Below are positions 1 through 8,407 of a stretch of DNA of 64,000 bases, piece after piece; positions within the stretch are counted from its first letter, which is position 1, and the number at the start of each line of letters is the position of its first letter. Below the pieces are notes generated by a model, which did no database searches, was not told where the DNA came from, and saw only the letters and a list, made by a program, of their open reading frames with translations. The stretch is from Calothrix sp. NIES-2100 (GTDB taxonomy: Bacteria; Cyanobacteriota; Cyanobacteriia; Cyanobacteriales; Nostocaceae): contig NZ_AP018178.1 of the NCBI RefSeq assembly GCF_002368195.1, positions 9,249,510-9,313,509 of the forward strand, in the 5' to 3' direction. The translations under genes and the position numbers were made by a program.

Positions 1-152
1 GCCCATAGTTACTGCACCCCACCCCGCCTCACCTGTCTCCCCTCCTCGCTTGCTCTTAGGGGATTAAGGGGTGGGGTTCTGGGGATTTAGTAAGTAATCA
101 AGCGGACAGAATATTACACTTTTACAAACAGCCTAATTACTTGATTTTATAG

Positions 153-1763
153 ATGATGAAATATTATTACACACTGTCATCGGCGCTGATTGGCGCATCA
201 ATAGTATTGGTACAATCGCAGGTAGCATTAGGATTATCTGCACCCGAAATCGAAAAAATTGCCACAGAGATTACAGTCAAAATTGTTAACACTCAAAAGT
301 CCACTGATTCCGGTTCGGGAATTATAATTAAACGCTCTGGCAATAGTTACACTGTCATCACTGCCTATCATGTAGTCAGAAGTGGGCAAAAATATCAAAT
401 CTTCACTGCCGATGGGGAAAGTTATCAAATAAAATCAATACAGCCCTTAGCACAGACAGATTTAGCAATATTACAGTTTAACAGTAATAAAAGTTATACC
501 ATTGCCAAAATCGGAAATTCCGATCAAGCGACACGCACCACGACAGTTTATGTTGCTGGGTTTCCGGCGAAAACAGCAGCTATTTCTCAGCCCGGTTTGT
601 TTTTTAACAAAGGACAAGTAAACGCCAATGGCACAGCGCAGCGTGATGGTTATAACATCATTTACGATAATGATACTTTAAAAGGCATGAGTGGGGGTGC
701 AGTCTTAAACGAGCAAGGGGAAGTGATAGCAGTTCACGGCAGGGCTGATGAGCAACAAATCAGCGACAAGAGCCAGGGTAAAATTGTCACGGGCATAGGA
801 ACTACTATCTATTCAGCAGCAAGGCAGATGTTAGCAATGGGGGTAGATTTGGGGGTGAAGTTGCCAAGTATCAATGTGGCTACTGCACCCAAAGCGGATG
901 ATTTTTATCTTAAAGCCAACGATAAATATGATCGTAAAGATTATCGAGGCGCGATCGCTGATTACACTGAAGCCATTCGCCTAGATCCGAACTATACCTA
1001 TGCCTACAACAACCGAGGAAATGCCCGCGACGATATAGGAGATAAACAAGGGGCGATCGCTGATTACAATGCTGCTATTGAGATTGATCCCAACTATGCC
1101 AATGCTTACTACAACAGAGGTTTTGTCCGCGATGATTTAGGAGATAAACAAGCGGCGATCGCTGATTACACCACTGCGATCAAGATTGATCCCAACTATG
1201 CTCAAGCCTATTACAATCGAGGTGTTGTCCGGGACGATATAGCAGATAAGCAAGGAGCGATCGCTGATTACACCGCTGCGATCAAAATTAATCCCAACTA
1301 TGCCAAAGCCTACAACAATCGAGGTTCAGCCCGCGACGATATAGGAGATAAGCCAGGGGCGATCGCTGATTTCACCGCTGCGATCAAGATTAATCCCAAC
1401 TATGGGCTAGCCTACTACAACCGAGGATTAGTCCGCCGCAAATTGGGAGACAATGCTGGGGCGATCACTGATTACACGGCTGCGATTAAGTTTGATCCCA
1501 ACGATGCCAATGCTTATACAGGTCGAGGAAATGCCCGCAACGATTTAGGAGATAAGTCTGGGGCTATAGCTGATTACACTGCTGCTATCAAGATTAATCC
1601 CAACGATGGCGATGCCTACTACAATCGAGGAATTGTTCGCAAAAATTTACCCGACAAGCCCGGTGCGATCGCTGATTTTCAAAAAGCCGCAGAGCTTTAT
1701 CAGCAACAAGGCAAAAAAGATGATTATCAGGATGCGGTGAATCAAATCAGAAAACTTCAATAG
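153..1763 (+). CDS. Exported trypsin-like serine protease with C-terminal TPR array
   Basis: The 536-residue protein begins with a hydrophobic export signal (about residues 7-28), followed by a chymotrypsin-fold protease domain (about 30-235). The triad is visible: His73 in TAYHVV, Asp103 in QTDLAIL and Ser180 in GMSGGA. From about residue 250 to the end there are eight 34-residue TPR units of the form GAIADYTAAIKINPNYAxAYYNRG. Known biology: trypsin-TPR fusions are common in cyanobacteria and are thought to act on peptide substrates or as effectors docked through the TPRs. The first of two adjacent ATGs is taken; no Shine-Dalgarno is evident. The near-identical TPR units carry repeated GCGATCGC sites and may recombine. 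Substrate unknown. The gene appears monocistronic. Confidence 0.85.
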   Translation: MMKYYYTLSSALIGASIVLVQSQVALGLSAPEIEKIATEITVKIVNTQKSTDSGSGIIIKRSGNSYTVITAYHVVRSGQKYQIFTADGESYQIKSIQPLAQTDLAILQFNSNKSYTIAKIGNSDQATRTTTVYVAGFPAKTAAISQPGLFFNKGQVNANGTAQRDGYNIIYDNDTLKGMSGGAVLNEQGEVIAVHGRADEQQISDKSQGKIVTGIGTTIYSAARQMLAMGVDLGVKLPSINVATAPKADDFYLKANDKYDRKDYRGAIADYTEAIRLDPNYTYAYNNRGNARDDIGDKQGAIADYNAAIEIDPNYANAYYNRGFVRDDLGDKQAAIADYTTAIKIDPNYAQAYYNRGVVRDDIADKQGAIADYTAAIKINPNYAKAYNNRGSARDDIGDKPGAIADFTAAIKINPNYGLAYYNRGLVRRKLGDNAGAITDYTAAIKFDPNDANAYTGRGNARNDLGDKSGAIADYTAAIKINPNDGDAYYNRGIVRKNLPDKPGAIADFQKAAELYQQQGKKDDYQDAVNQIRKLQ

Positions 1764-1814
1764 TATACCCGGTTGTCTGCCGATTAGGTACAGGCGTAGG
1801 GGTGGGGTTTCCCC

Positions 1815-2009
1815 CATACGTGTCAACTTAACGTGAAACCCTTGCCAGGATATGATTTGATACAAAATCACGTAGCACCAAGATCCGCGCTACCCCACCC
1901 CAGTTTTGTCTAAAAGCCAAAACTTCCCCTCCCCGTTTACGGGGAGGGGATTGAGGGGTGGGGTAAAATGCCTGTGGAATAAGCGTTTTGACTTAAGTTG
2001 ACACCAATG
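1815..2009. mobile_element. Miniature inverted-repeat element, family 1, copy A
   Basis: The 195-bp element starts CATACGTGTCAACTTAA and ends with the complement of CATTGGTGTCAACTTAA, so its termini are 17-bp inverted repeats with two mismatches. It is flanked by a perfect 9-bp direct repeat GGTTTCCCC (1806-1814 and 2010-2018), the signature of transposition. The interior holds a CCCCTCCCCG/CGGGGAGGGG hairpin and no reading frame. Removing the element leaves GGGTGGGGTTTCCCCGCCC, so it landed in the tip of a hairpin-like sequence. It must be mobilised in trans. Confidence 0.85.
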
Positions 2010-2208
2010 GGTTTCCCCGCCCTCCATTGTATCGCATCCAAATGAGAACCGCTAATGAAATATTTTTTTACGAGTAAGTCCCTGAGCCAAAGCCTGGTTA
2101 GATTTTAACAATCAAGAGGATTTGGTAGTTTGCTTGCAGCCAGTTTCCGGGTAACAATCAACTTGAGCGATCGCAATTCCCAAAACTTATGACAGGTTGC
2201 AGGTGTCA

Positions 2209-2240
2209 GATCCCCGACTTCTCGAAGAAGTCGGGGATCT
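2209..2240. repeat. REP-like hairpin (GATCCCCGACTTCT family)
   Basis: An inverted repeat of AGATCCCCGACTTCT with a two-to-four-base loop. A second full copy lies at 21684-21716 and half copies at about 9587 and 9850, so this is a dispersed palindromic family of the genome, not a gene-specific terminator. Confidence 0.7.
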
Positions 2241-2283
2241 GAACATCCGCGACTCATCACAATTAATGCGATAGACCACTAGC

Positions 2284-2344
2284 TGTAGTCACCACACAGA
2301 AGTCTGTAGTCACCACACAGAAGTCTGTAGTCACCACACAGAAA
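2284..2344. repeat. Three tandem copies of a 21-bp unit
   Basis: The unit begins TGTAGTCACCACACAGAAG and is repeated at 2284, 2305 and 2326, the third copy diverging at its end. Noncoding. The perfect identity of the copies suggests recent slippage. Confidence 0.8.
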
Positions 2345-2907
2345 TTTGAATCAACTGCGCAAAATAACTCACTCAGGTTTGTAGATGCCAATGATCAGGA
2401 ATTTTACCCGTATTTACCCTAAAAATGCCAAAACTAAAGTCCAATAATTAGCTAATTTTGCTGATGGAAAATCTATCTTTCATCAGGCAAGCTAGCTCTA
2501 GAATTATCTGACAGGGGTACATCTATAATAAAATTCATTTTTTGTAGTGCGGGCATCTTGCCCGCTGCGTTTGCATTAGAGAGCAAGATGCTCCCACTAC
2601 GAATTTATTCAAGGCAAAATTGGGATGCTCCCGTTGACGATGATTATTAGCTTAACAGCTTATAAATATACAGTAATGCACCATTGCGGGATGATTAAAA
2701 AATATATTATTTAAATAACTTAATTTTTAGTTAAGAATGATAATTGATCGTGTTATAATATTTTACGCTTGATAACTTTTTTACATAAAAATTATCACTG
2801 AATTCGTTTATTATTAATTGAAAATCCCAGTTTTTTTTATTTGTGAAAAAATATCCGTTTTGACTGTCAACAGTCAACAGTCAACAAAGTTCTGGAAGGT
2901 CGAGCCA

Positions 2908-4236
2908 GTGGCTAAAGCGAAGAAAACAATCGGAGTACAACAAGTTTTACTTTCTCCTGATAGTGAAACTACAGCGTTATTAGAGTATCTCTGTCAACAA
3001 GCAGGCAAGCTATATAACAATTGTGTATACTTTGCCCGTCAGGTGTTTTTTAAAACAGGGAAGTTGCTGACTGGAAAGTTTGATTTAGCTTTTGAACCAT
3101 CAATTTCAAAAACCTTGATTGCTCAATCGTTACCATCAACGCCTATGCAACAAACATTGATGTCAGTGACAGAAGCTTTTAAATCTTTTAAAGAACTTAG
3201 AGAGCTATACTTCAAAGGACAGCTACATTTCAAACCTAAACCTCCTGATTATCTAAAAGGTTCTAAGTTGTTTAAAGTTGCCTATCCTAATTCTGGAGGA
3301 CAGAAACCAACATTAATTAATGGACAACTTAGATTCTCTTTGGGATTGACAGTAAAACGTTGGTTTGGTATTTCAGAATTTTTTTTACCAATGCCATCAA
3401 ACATTGATTACTCAAAGATTAAAGAGTTCACCATTCTTCCTAAAAATGGTGCTTTTTATCTTGAGATGTCCTATGAGGTGGAGAAACAAAAGCACGAATT
3501 AGACATTAATCAAGCTTTATCGATTGACCTTGGCACTGCTGATAATCTTGCGGCGTGTGTTGATACTTTGGGGAATTCTTTGCTGATTGACGCTCGTGCA
3601 ATGAAGGCAATGAATCAATTATGGAACAAGAAAGTATCGACTCGTAAAGAAGGTAAACCAGAAGCTTATTGGGACAACTGGCTAGACCGTGTAACTCGTA
3701 AACGTAACCATCAAATGCGTGATGGCATCAACAAAGCAGCGAAGCTAATTATCAGCCATTGTCTTAGATATGGCATTGGAACATTAATAATTGGTTGGAA
3801 TGAAGGCTTTAAGTCTAATGCTGACATGGGCAGACTAAACAATCAAAAGTTTGTTCAAATGCCATTAGGTAAGCTCAAAGACCGATTGAAACAGCTTTGT
3901 GATTTACACGGAATTAGATATCAAGAAACCGAAGAATCTTACACGTCAAAAGCCAGCTACTTAGATGGCGACTCCCTGCCCAAGTATGGCGAAAAACCTC
4001 CAGGGTGGAAAGCATCAGGAAAGCGCGTTGAACGTGGATTGTATCAGTCAGCTAAAGGTTTAATCGTTAACGCCGACCTCAATGGGGCAGCAAATATTTT
4101 AAGAAAAGTAGCCAGCAATCTAAGCTTAGACTTAGGCTTACTGGGTAGACGGTCTTTGACAACCGTAGCGAGAGTTAGACTTTGGGTGCTACCTAAGTTT
4201 ACTCTGTCCGCAGAATCTCAGTGGCTTCAGCCCTGA
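2908..4236 (+). CDS. tnpB: Stand-alone IS200/IS605-type TnpB (OrfB) RNA-guided nuclease
   Basis: TnpB proteins are RuvC-fold nucleases guided by an RNA made from the 3' end of their own transposon. The RuvC catalytic residues are all present: Asp in LSIDLGTADN (residue 207 from this start), Glu in IIGWNEGFK (299) and Asp in NADLNGAANI (390). The usual CxxC zinc-ribbon pairs between the last two motifs are missing. I start at GTG 2908 (442 aa) because GGAAGG precedes it and the upstream in-frame extension from TTG 2818 is translated from GTCAACA heptamer repeats. No TnpA (Y1) transposase lies beside it, so the element is non-autonomous or domesticated. The protein C-terminus reads through a probable RNA hairpin. 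Confidence 0.85.
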   Translation: MAKAKKTIGVQQVLLSPDSETTALLEYLCQQAGKLYNNCVYFARQVFFKTGKLLTGKFDLAFEPSISKTLIAQSLPSTPMQQTLMSVTEAFKSFKELRELYFKGQLHFKPKPPDYLKGSKLFKVAYPNSGGQKPTLINGQLRFSLGLTVKRWFGISEFFLPMPSNIDYSKIKEFTILPKNGAFYLEMSYEVEKQKHELDINQALSIDLGTADNLAACVDTLGNSLLIDARAMKAMNQLWNKKVSTRKEGKPEAYWDNWLDRVTRKRNHQMRDGINKAAKLIISHCLRYGIGTLIIGWNEGFKSNADMGRLNNQKFVQMPLGKLKDRLKQLCDLHGIRYQETEESYTSKASYLDGDSLPKYGEKPPGWKASGKRVERGLYQSAKGLIVNADLNGAANILRKVASNLSLDLGLLGRRSLTTVARVRLWVLPKFTLSAESQWLQP

Positions 4237-4245
4237 GAGTGTCAA
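4205..4245 (+). ncRNA. Candidate 3' end of the TnpB guide (omega) RNA
   Basis: A stem CTCAG (4217-4221) / CTGAG (4233-4237) closes the end of the tnpB reading frame and is followed by AGTGTCAA. Known biology: in TnpB loci the guide-RNA scaffold overlaps the 3' end of the gene and terminates at the transposon right end. The assignment here is inferred from position and the hairpin only; the exact boundary is not determined. Confidence 0.4.
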
Positions 4246-4338
4246 ACTTTAGGTAGATTTTCTGTGTAGTTCACAGTCAGATGAACAAACTCATAGTAAA
4301 AATAATTTTATGACTACTCGATCAAGTAAAGTTTGAAC

Positions 4339-4400
4339 GGTTTGTAGTGAGCGGCTCAAGTCCTCAAATCTAGCACTAAAGTCTTGACTAACTACTAACC
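4339..4400. repeat. Dispersed imperfect palindrome (TTTGTAGTGA family)
   Basis: Contains TTTGTAGTGA, AAGTCCTCAAATC and CACTAAAGTC followed by AACTACT. The same arrangement occurs at 12262-12312 downstream of hsp20, so it is a dispersed repeat. Here it lies just upstream of the aldehyde oxidoreductase operon and probably inside its leader. Confidence 0.55.
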
Positions 4401-4423
4401 GGGCAAATTTAAAGGGAAAAATC

Positions 4424-5137
4424 ATGTCGCAGAATGAAAAAGGCGGAGGAAAAACTTCCCGTCGCGGTTTTTTCGGACAAGCATTAACCGCTGCGGGTAC
4501 GGCGATAGCTGCTCCGACTTTGCTCAATCAAACCAGCATAGCTAAAAAAGTTACCCCAAATTCCCCAGGAGAGATGACGGTGAAACTAACAGTGAATGGC
4601 CAGTTGCAAACTCTGGATATTGAGCCGCGTGTCACCCTACTAGATGCATTGCGTGAAAATTTAGGGCTAGTGGGCAGTAAGAAAGGATGCGATCATGGGC
4701 AGTGTGGGGCTTGTACAGTGTTAATTGATGGTCAACGAGTTTATTCTTGCCTAACTCTGGCAGTGATGCAAGAAGATAAGCAGATTGTCACTATTGAAGG
4801 TTTGGCAAAGGGCGATACTCTCCATCCAGTACAAGCAGCATTTATTGAGCATGATGGCTTTCAGTGCGGTTATTGCACACCAGGACAAATTTGTGCTTCT
4901 GTGGCGTTACTTGAGGAAGTGAAACGAGGTTGTGCTAGTGTTGTCACCGCAGATTTGACTCGTCCCCCACAGTTGGCGGAACTTTCACAACAGGAAATTA
5001 AAGAGCGATTAAGTGGTAATCTTTGCCGATGTAGCGCCTACAACGGCATTGTAGCAGCAGTGCAACAAGCACTGGGACAAACACCACCTTCTGCGGTTGC
5101 AGATGTGATATTTAGTGAAGCAGGGGAAAGTGCATGA
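4424..5137 (+). CDS. paoA: Aldehyde oxidoreductase, 2Fe-2S subunit with Tat signal
   Basis: The small subunit of a periplasmic molybdenum aldehyde oxidoreductase (PaoA/YagT type); it passes electrons from the Mo centre to FAD. The N-terminus has a twin-arginine export signal (SRRGFF followed by an Ala-rich hydrophobic stretch ending near residue 30). Cluster ligands are visible: CDHGQCGAC with a later Cys for the plant-type 2Fe-2S, and CGYCTPGQ ... LCRCSAY for the second. Length (237 aa) fits PaoA. It overlaps the next gene by four bases (ATGA), so the three subunits are co-translated. A substrate cannot be read from sequence; PaoABC of E. coli oxidises aromatic aldehydes. Confidence 0.88.
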   Translation: MSQNEKGGGKTSRRGFFGQALTAAGTAIAAPTLLNQTSIAKKVTPNSPGEMTVKLTVNGQLQTLDIEPRVTLLDALRENLGLVGSKKGCDHGQCGACTVLIDGQRVYSCLTLAVMQEDKQIVTIEGLAKGDTLHPVQAAFIEHDGFQCGYCTPGQICASVALLEEVKRGCASVVTADLTRPPQLAELSQQEIKERLSGNLCRCSAYNGIVAAVQQALGQTPPSAVADVIFSEAGESA

Positions 5138-6129
5138 ATAATTTTACCTACGCCCGCGCTAGTTCCCTGAAAGATGCAGTTCAAAAAGCAACTAGCGATC
5201 GCAATGCTATGTTTATTGCAGGGGGAACAAATCTCGTCGATCGCCTCAAGGTATTCTTAGATCAGCCATCGCAACTGATTGACATTTCGCGATTGGAGAT
5301 GAAGCAAATTGAAAAAATGGCGAATGGCGGTTTACGTTTAGGCGCATTGGTGACAAATACTGATGTCGCCGATCATGCCGATGTCCGCCGTAATTACCCC
5401 ATCCTCTCCCGGGCGATTCTGGCGGGCGCATCCCAGCAAATTCGCAACATGGCGACTGTCGGCGGGAATTTACTGCAACGTACCCGTTGTCCTTATTATT
5501 ACGATACTGCTTTTCCTTGCAATAAACGCCAACCAGGGCAAGGTTGTCCAGCCATCAGTGGAATTAATCGGATGCACGCTATCCTAGGAGCTAGTGAGGA
5601 GTGTGTTGCGGTGAATCCTTCCGATATGAGTGTAGCGCTGGCGGCTTTAGATGCGGTGGTTGATGTTGTCGGCACTCAAGGAAAGCGACAAATACCATTT
5701 ACAGAATTCCATCGGCTGCCAGGAAATACACCAGAGCGAGATACAAATTTAGAGCCTGGGGAGTTGATTACGTCGTTGATTATACCACCATTACCCTTTG
5801 CTAAATCGGGAGTTTATTTAAAATTACGCGATCGCACTTCTTATGCTTTTGCACTAATTTCCGTAGCAGCGGCTGTTGACTTAGCAGGCGATAAAATTCA
5901 AACTGTCCGCTTCGCAATTGGTGGTGTCGCTCACAAACCTTGGCGCTCAAAAGATGCAGAAGAGTTTTTAATTGGTAAGACTGCTGAAACCACAACCTTT
6001 CAACAAGCAGCAGAAATTGCGCTCAAGGAAGCCAAGCCTTTATCTCACAACAGTTACAAAATCGAATTAGCAAAACGAGCAATTCGGCGCGCACTCACGA
6101 TTTCTGCCAAAGGAGGCGGTGTAGCATGA
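5134..6129 (+). CDS. paoB: Aldehyde oxidoreductase, FAD-binding subunit
   Basis: Middle subunit of the three-part molybdoenzyme, 331 aa. The FAD pyrophosphate loop reads FIAGGTNLVDRL near residue 30 and the second FAD motif ATVGGNLLQ follows at about 110. A Cys-rich insertion (RTRCPYYY ... FPCNKRQPGQGCPA, about residues 117-145) resembles the one that carries an extra 4Fe-4S cluster in E. coli PaoB, which points to the PaoB subfamily over generic xanthine dehydrogenase. Both ends overlap neighbouring genes by four bases. No export signal of its own, so it would travel through Tat bound to the small subunit. Confidence 0.88.
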   Translation: MNNFTYARASSLKDAVQKATSDRNAMFIAGGTNLVDRLKVFLDQPSQLIDISRLEMKQIEKMANGGLRLGALVTNTDVADHADVRRNYPILSRAILAGASQQIRNMATVGGNLLQRTRCPYYYDTAFPCNKRQPGQGCPAISGINRMHAILGASEECVAVNPSDMSVALAALDAVVDVVGTQGKRQIPFTEFHRLPGNTPERDTNLEPGELITSLIIPPLPFAKSGVYLKLRDRTSYAFALISVAAAVDLAGDKIQTVRFAIGGVAHKPWRSKDAEEFLIGKTAETTTFQQAAEIALKEAKPLSHNSYKIELAKRAIRRALTISAKGGGVA

Positions 6130-8240
6130 ATAAAGTAATTGGCACAGGTGTAAACCGCAAAGATGGACGAGCCAAGGTAACGGGTACTGCAACCTACGCC
6201 GCCGAACATCAAATTCCTGGGTTGGTTCATGGTTATCTCGTCACCGCCAGTATCGCCAACGGACAAATTAAAAGTATCGATACCAGCGCCGCCGAAAAAG
6301 CACCAGGGGTAATTGCAGTTTTTACCCCCAAAAACCCACCCAAGATATTTAAACCTGCCAACGATTTTATGTCCTCGAAAATTTATGAGGAGCGGTTACC
6401 GTTGTCAGATGATAAAATTTACTATGGTGGGCAAATTATCGGTTTAGTGGTTGCAGATACCTTCGAGCGATCACGTCACGCTGCCCACTTACTGAAGATA
6501 GAATACACAACTCAACAGCCCCTAGTAGATGCGAAAAAAGCCACCTTCAAAGATGCACCACCTTTGTTTGGTGAGGAGCTAAAGTTTGAAAAAGGTAATA
6601 TAGCAGCAGGTAATTCCGCCGCCCAGGTGAAAATTGCCGCAACTTACACCACTGCTACTGAACTGCACGCACCGATGGAACCCCATGCCATTATTGCCCA
6701 TTGGCAAGATGACAACTCGTTGACAATCTACGAGCCATCGCAATGGGTAGCGGGTTCGCAACGCACCTATGCCCAACTTTTTGGCTTACCAACAGAACGA
6801 GTGCGGATTGTCACTCCTTTTATCGGTGGAGCTTTTGGTTCTAAAGCATTCCCCTGGCCTCATGCTATCCTCACAGCAGCAGCAGGGCGACAAATTCAAC
6901 GTCCCTTGAAAGTTGTCCTCAGCCGCCGACACTTAACAGCCAACACCGGACACCGTTCGGAAACTGAGCAATTAATTCGTTTGGGGGCAACGGCTGATGG
7001 TAAACTAACTGTAATTGAGCATGAAGCGAAATCTTGCACCTCACCTGTAGATGTGTTTCCCGAAGGCTGCACCGGCATCACCCCAGTAATGTACGATGCA
7101 CCAAATCTGCGCCTCAAGCAAGACATGGCCACCTTAAATATTGGTACACCCACATTCATGCGTGCGCCGGGAGAAAATCCGGGGATGTGGGCAATGGAAT
7201 CAGCCATCGATGAATTAGCTTGGGCGTTGAAAATTGATCCAGTAGAACTGCGGTTAAACAACGAAACCACAGAACACCAGCGACATGGCTTACCCTTCTC
7301 CGCCAAGCATTTTGCTGATTGTTTGCGCGTCGGTGCAGATAAATTTGGCTGGAAAGACAGACCAAAACAAGTGCGAACGCTCACTCGTGATGGTAAACTC
7401 ATTGGTTGGGGAGTAGCCGCCGCCACCTTCCCCGGGATGAGAGGTCAAGCATCAGTCAAAGCCAGGTTGCTAGGAGATGGTACAGCCCACATCCTCACTG
7501 CTGGTAATGATATGGGTACTGGTGCTTATACCATTGTTGCTGCTACAGCCGCAGAGATATTGGGTTTACCAGTTGAACAAATCCGGGTAGAGATGGGAGA
7601 CTCTTTATTACCAGATGGTGGTTTAGCAGGTGGTTCCCAAATGACTGCATCCCTAATTCCAGCAGTCATGTCAGCTTGTGCGGAAGTCCTAAAAACTGCC
7701 GACGCGAAAACTGCTCAAGAAGCCTTGACAAAGTTGCAACAATCTGGTCAATCAGCCTTTGAAGCCACAGCTACCAGCGCCCCTGGTGATGAGGCGAAGA
7801 AATGGGCATTTCAATCTTGGGGCGCACATTTTTGTGAAGTCAGCATCGATGAAGAAATTGGTCGCTTACAAGTAACGCGGTGGGTGTCGGTGATGGACAT
7901 TGGTAAAGTCATGAATGCCAAAACCGCAGCCAGCCAAATCCGTGGCGGCGTAATTATGGGTATTGGACAAGCTTTAATGGAAGAATGTCATCTTGACCCC
8001 AACATCGGCTACCCCGTAGTTTACGACTTAGCCACATACCACTTTCCCGCCCATGCAGACATTCCCCGCATTGAAGTAATCTTCGTGGGCGAACCAGATT
8101 TAAACTTTAACCCAGCCGGGGCGCGTGGTGTAGGTGAAATTGGTATTACCGGAGTTTCAGCTGCGATCGCCAATGCTATTTATCATGCCACAGGTAAACG
8201 CATCCGTGATTTACCCATAACACCTGATAAGTTGCTGTAA
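6126..8240 (+). CDS. paoC: Aldehyde oxidoreductase, molybdopterin-binding subunit
   Basis: The catalytic subunit, 704 aa, of xanthine-oxidase-family architecture: an N-terminal hammerhead domain (DGRAKVTGTATYAAEH) and Mo-pterin domains. Motifs seen: GGAFGSK near residue 240, FMRAPGENPG near 345, GNDMGTGAYT near 460 and the catalytic glutamate in GARGVGEIGITG near 675. No signal peptide, as expected for a Tat hitch-hiker. Downstream, 164 bases of repeats separate it from the XdhC-like maturation gene. The exact substrate (aldehyde or purine) remains open; the Tat signal on the small subunit and the PaoB cysteines favour an aldehyde oxidase. Confidence 0.88.
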   Translation: MNKVIGTGVNRKDGRAKVTGTATYAAEHQIPGLVHGYLVTASIANGQIKSIDTSAAEKAPGVIAVFTPKNPPKIFKPANDFMSSKIYEERLPLSDDKIYYGGQIIGLVVADTFERSRHAAHLLKIEYTTQQPLVDAKKATFKDAPPLFGEELKFEKGNIAAGNSAAQVKIAATYTTATELHAPMEPHAIIAHWQDDNSLTIYEPSQWVAGSQRTYAQLFGLPTERVRIVTPFIGGAFGSKAFPWPHAILTAAAGRQIQRPLKVVLSRRHLTANTGHRSETEQLIRLGATADGKLTVIEHEAKSCTSPVDVFPEGCTGITPVMYDAPNLRLKQDMATLNIGTPTFMRAPGENPGMWAMESAIDELAWALKIDPVELRLNNETTEHQRHGLPFSAKHFADCLRVGADKFGWKDRPKQVRTLTRDGKLIGWGVAAATFPGMRGQASVKARLLGDGTAHILTAGNDMGTGAYTIVAATAAEILGLPVEQIRVEMGDSLLPDGGLAGGSQMTASLIPAVMSACAEVLKTADAKTAQEALTKLQQSGQSAFEATATSAPGDEAKKWAFQSWGAHFCEVSIDEEIGRLQVTRWVSVMDIGKVMNAKTAASQIRGGVIMGIGQALMEECHLDPNIGYPVVYDLATYHFPAHADIPRIEVIFVGEPDLNFNPAGARGVGEIGITGVSAAIANAIYHATGKRIRDLPITPDKLL

Positions 8241-8241
8241 A

Positions 8242-8407
8242 GGGGGACGGTTGACGGTTGACGGTTGACGGTTGTACGGGCGGGTTCACAGATATCCTCG
8301 TGGATCAACAATAATCTAAATAAACCCGCCCCTACAGACTGTTGACTGTTGACAAATGACAAATGACAAATGACAAATGACAAATGACAAATGACAAATG
8401 ACAAATG
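8242..8407. repeat. Heptamer repeats flanking a 66-bp dispersed repeat
   Basis: GTTGACG-type heptamers (8248-8273) are followed by a 66-bp block (8274-8339) whose reverse complement, with one mismatch, recurs at 26679-26744. Eight exact copies of ACAAATG (8352-8407) follow. The last copy supplies the ATG of the next gene. The 66-bp block has complementary ends (GGGCGGGTT and AACCCGCCC), so it can fold into a hairpin. Confidence 0.85.

Larger units (their letters stand above)
1764..2817. other. Repeat-filled intergenic region
   Basis: No gene is supported in this 1.05-kb gap. It holds a complete miniature transposon (1815-2009), a perfect-looking hairpin made of AGATCCCCGACTTCT and its complement (2209-2240), three tandem copies of a 21-bp unit starting TGTAGTCACCACACAGAAG (2284-2344), and a pair of inverted GCATCTTGC-type palindromic repeats (about 2545-2602). 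The last 200 bases are AT-rich and lead into the transposase gene. Confidence 0.7.
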
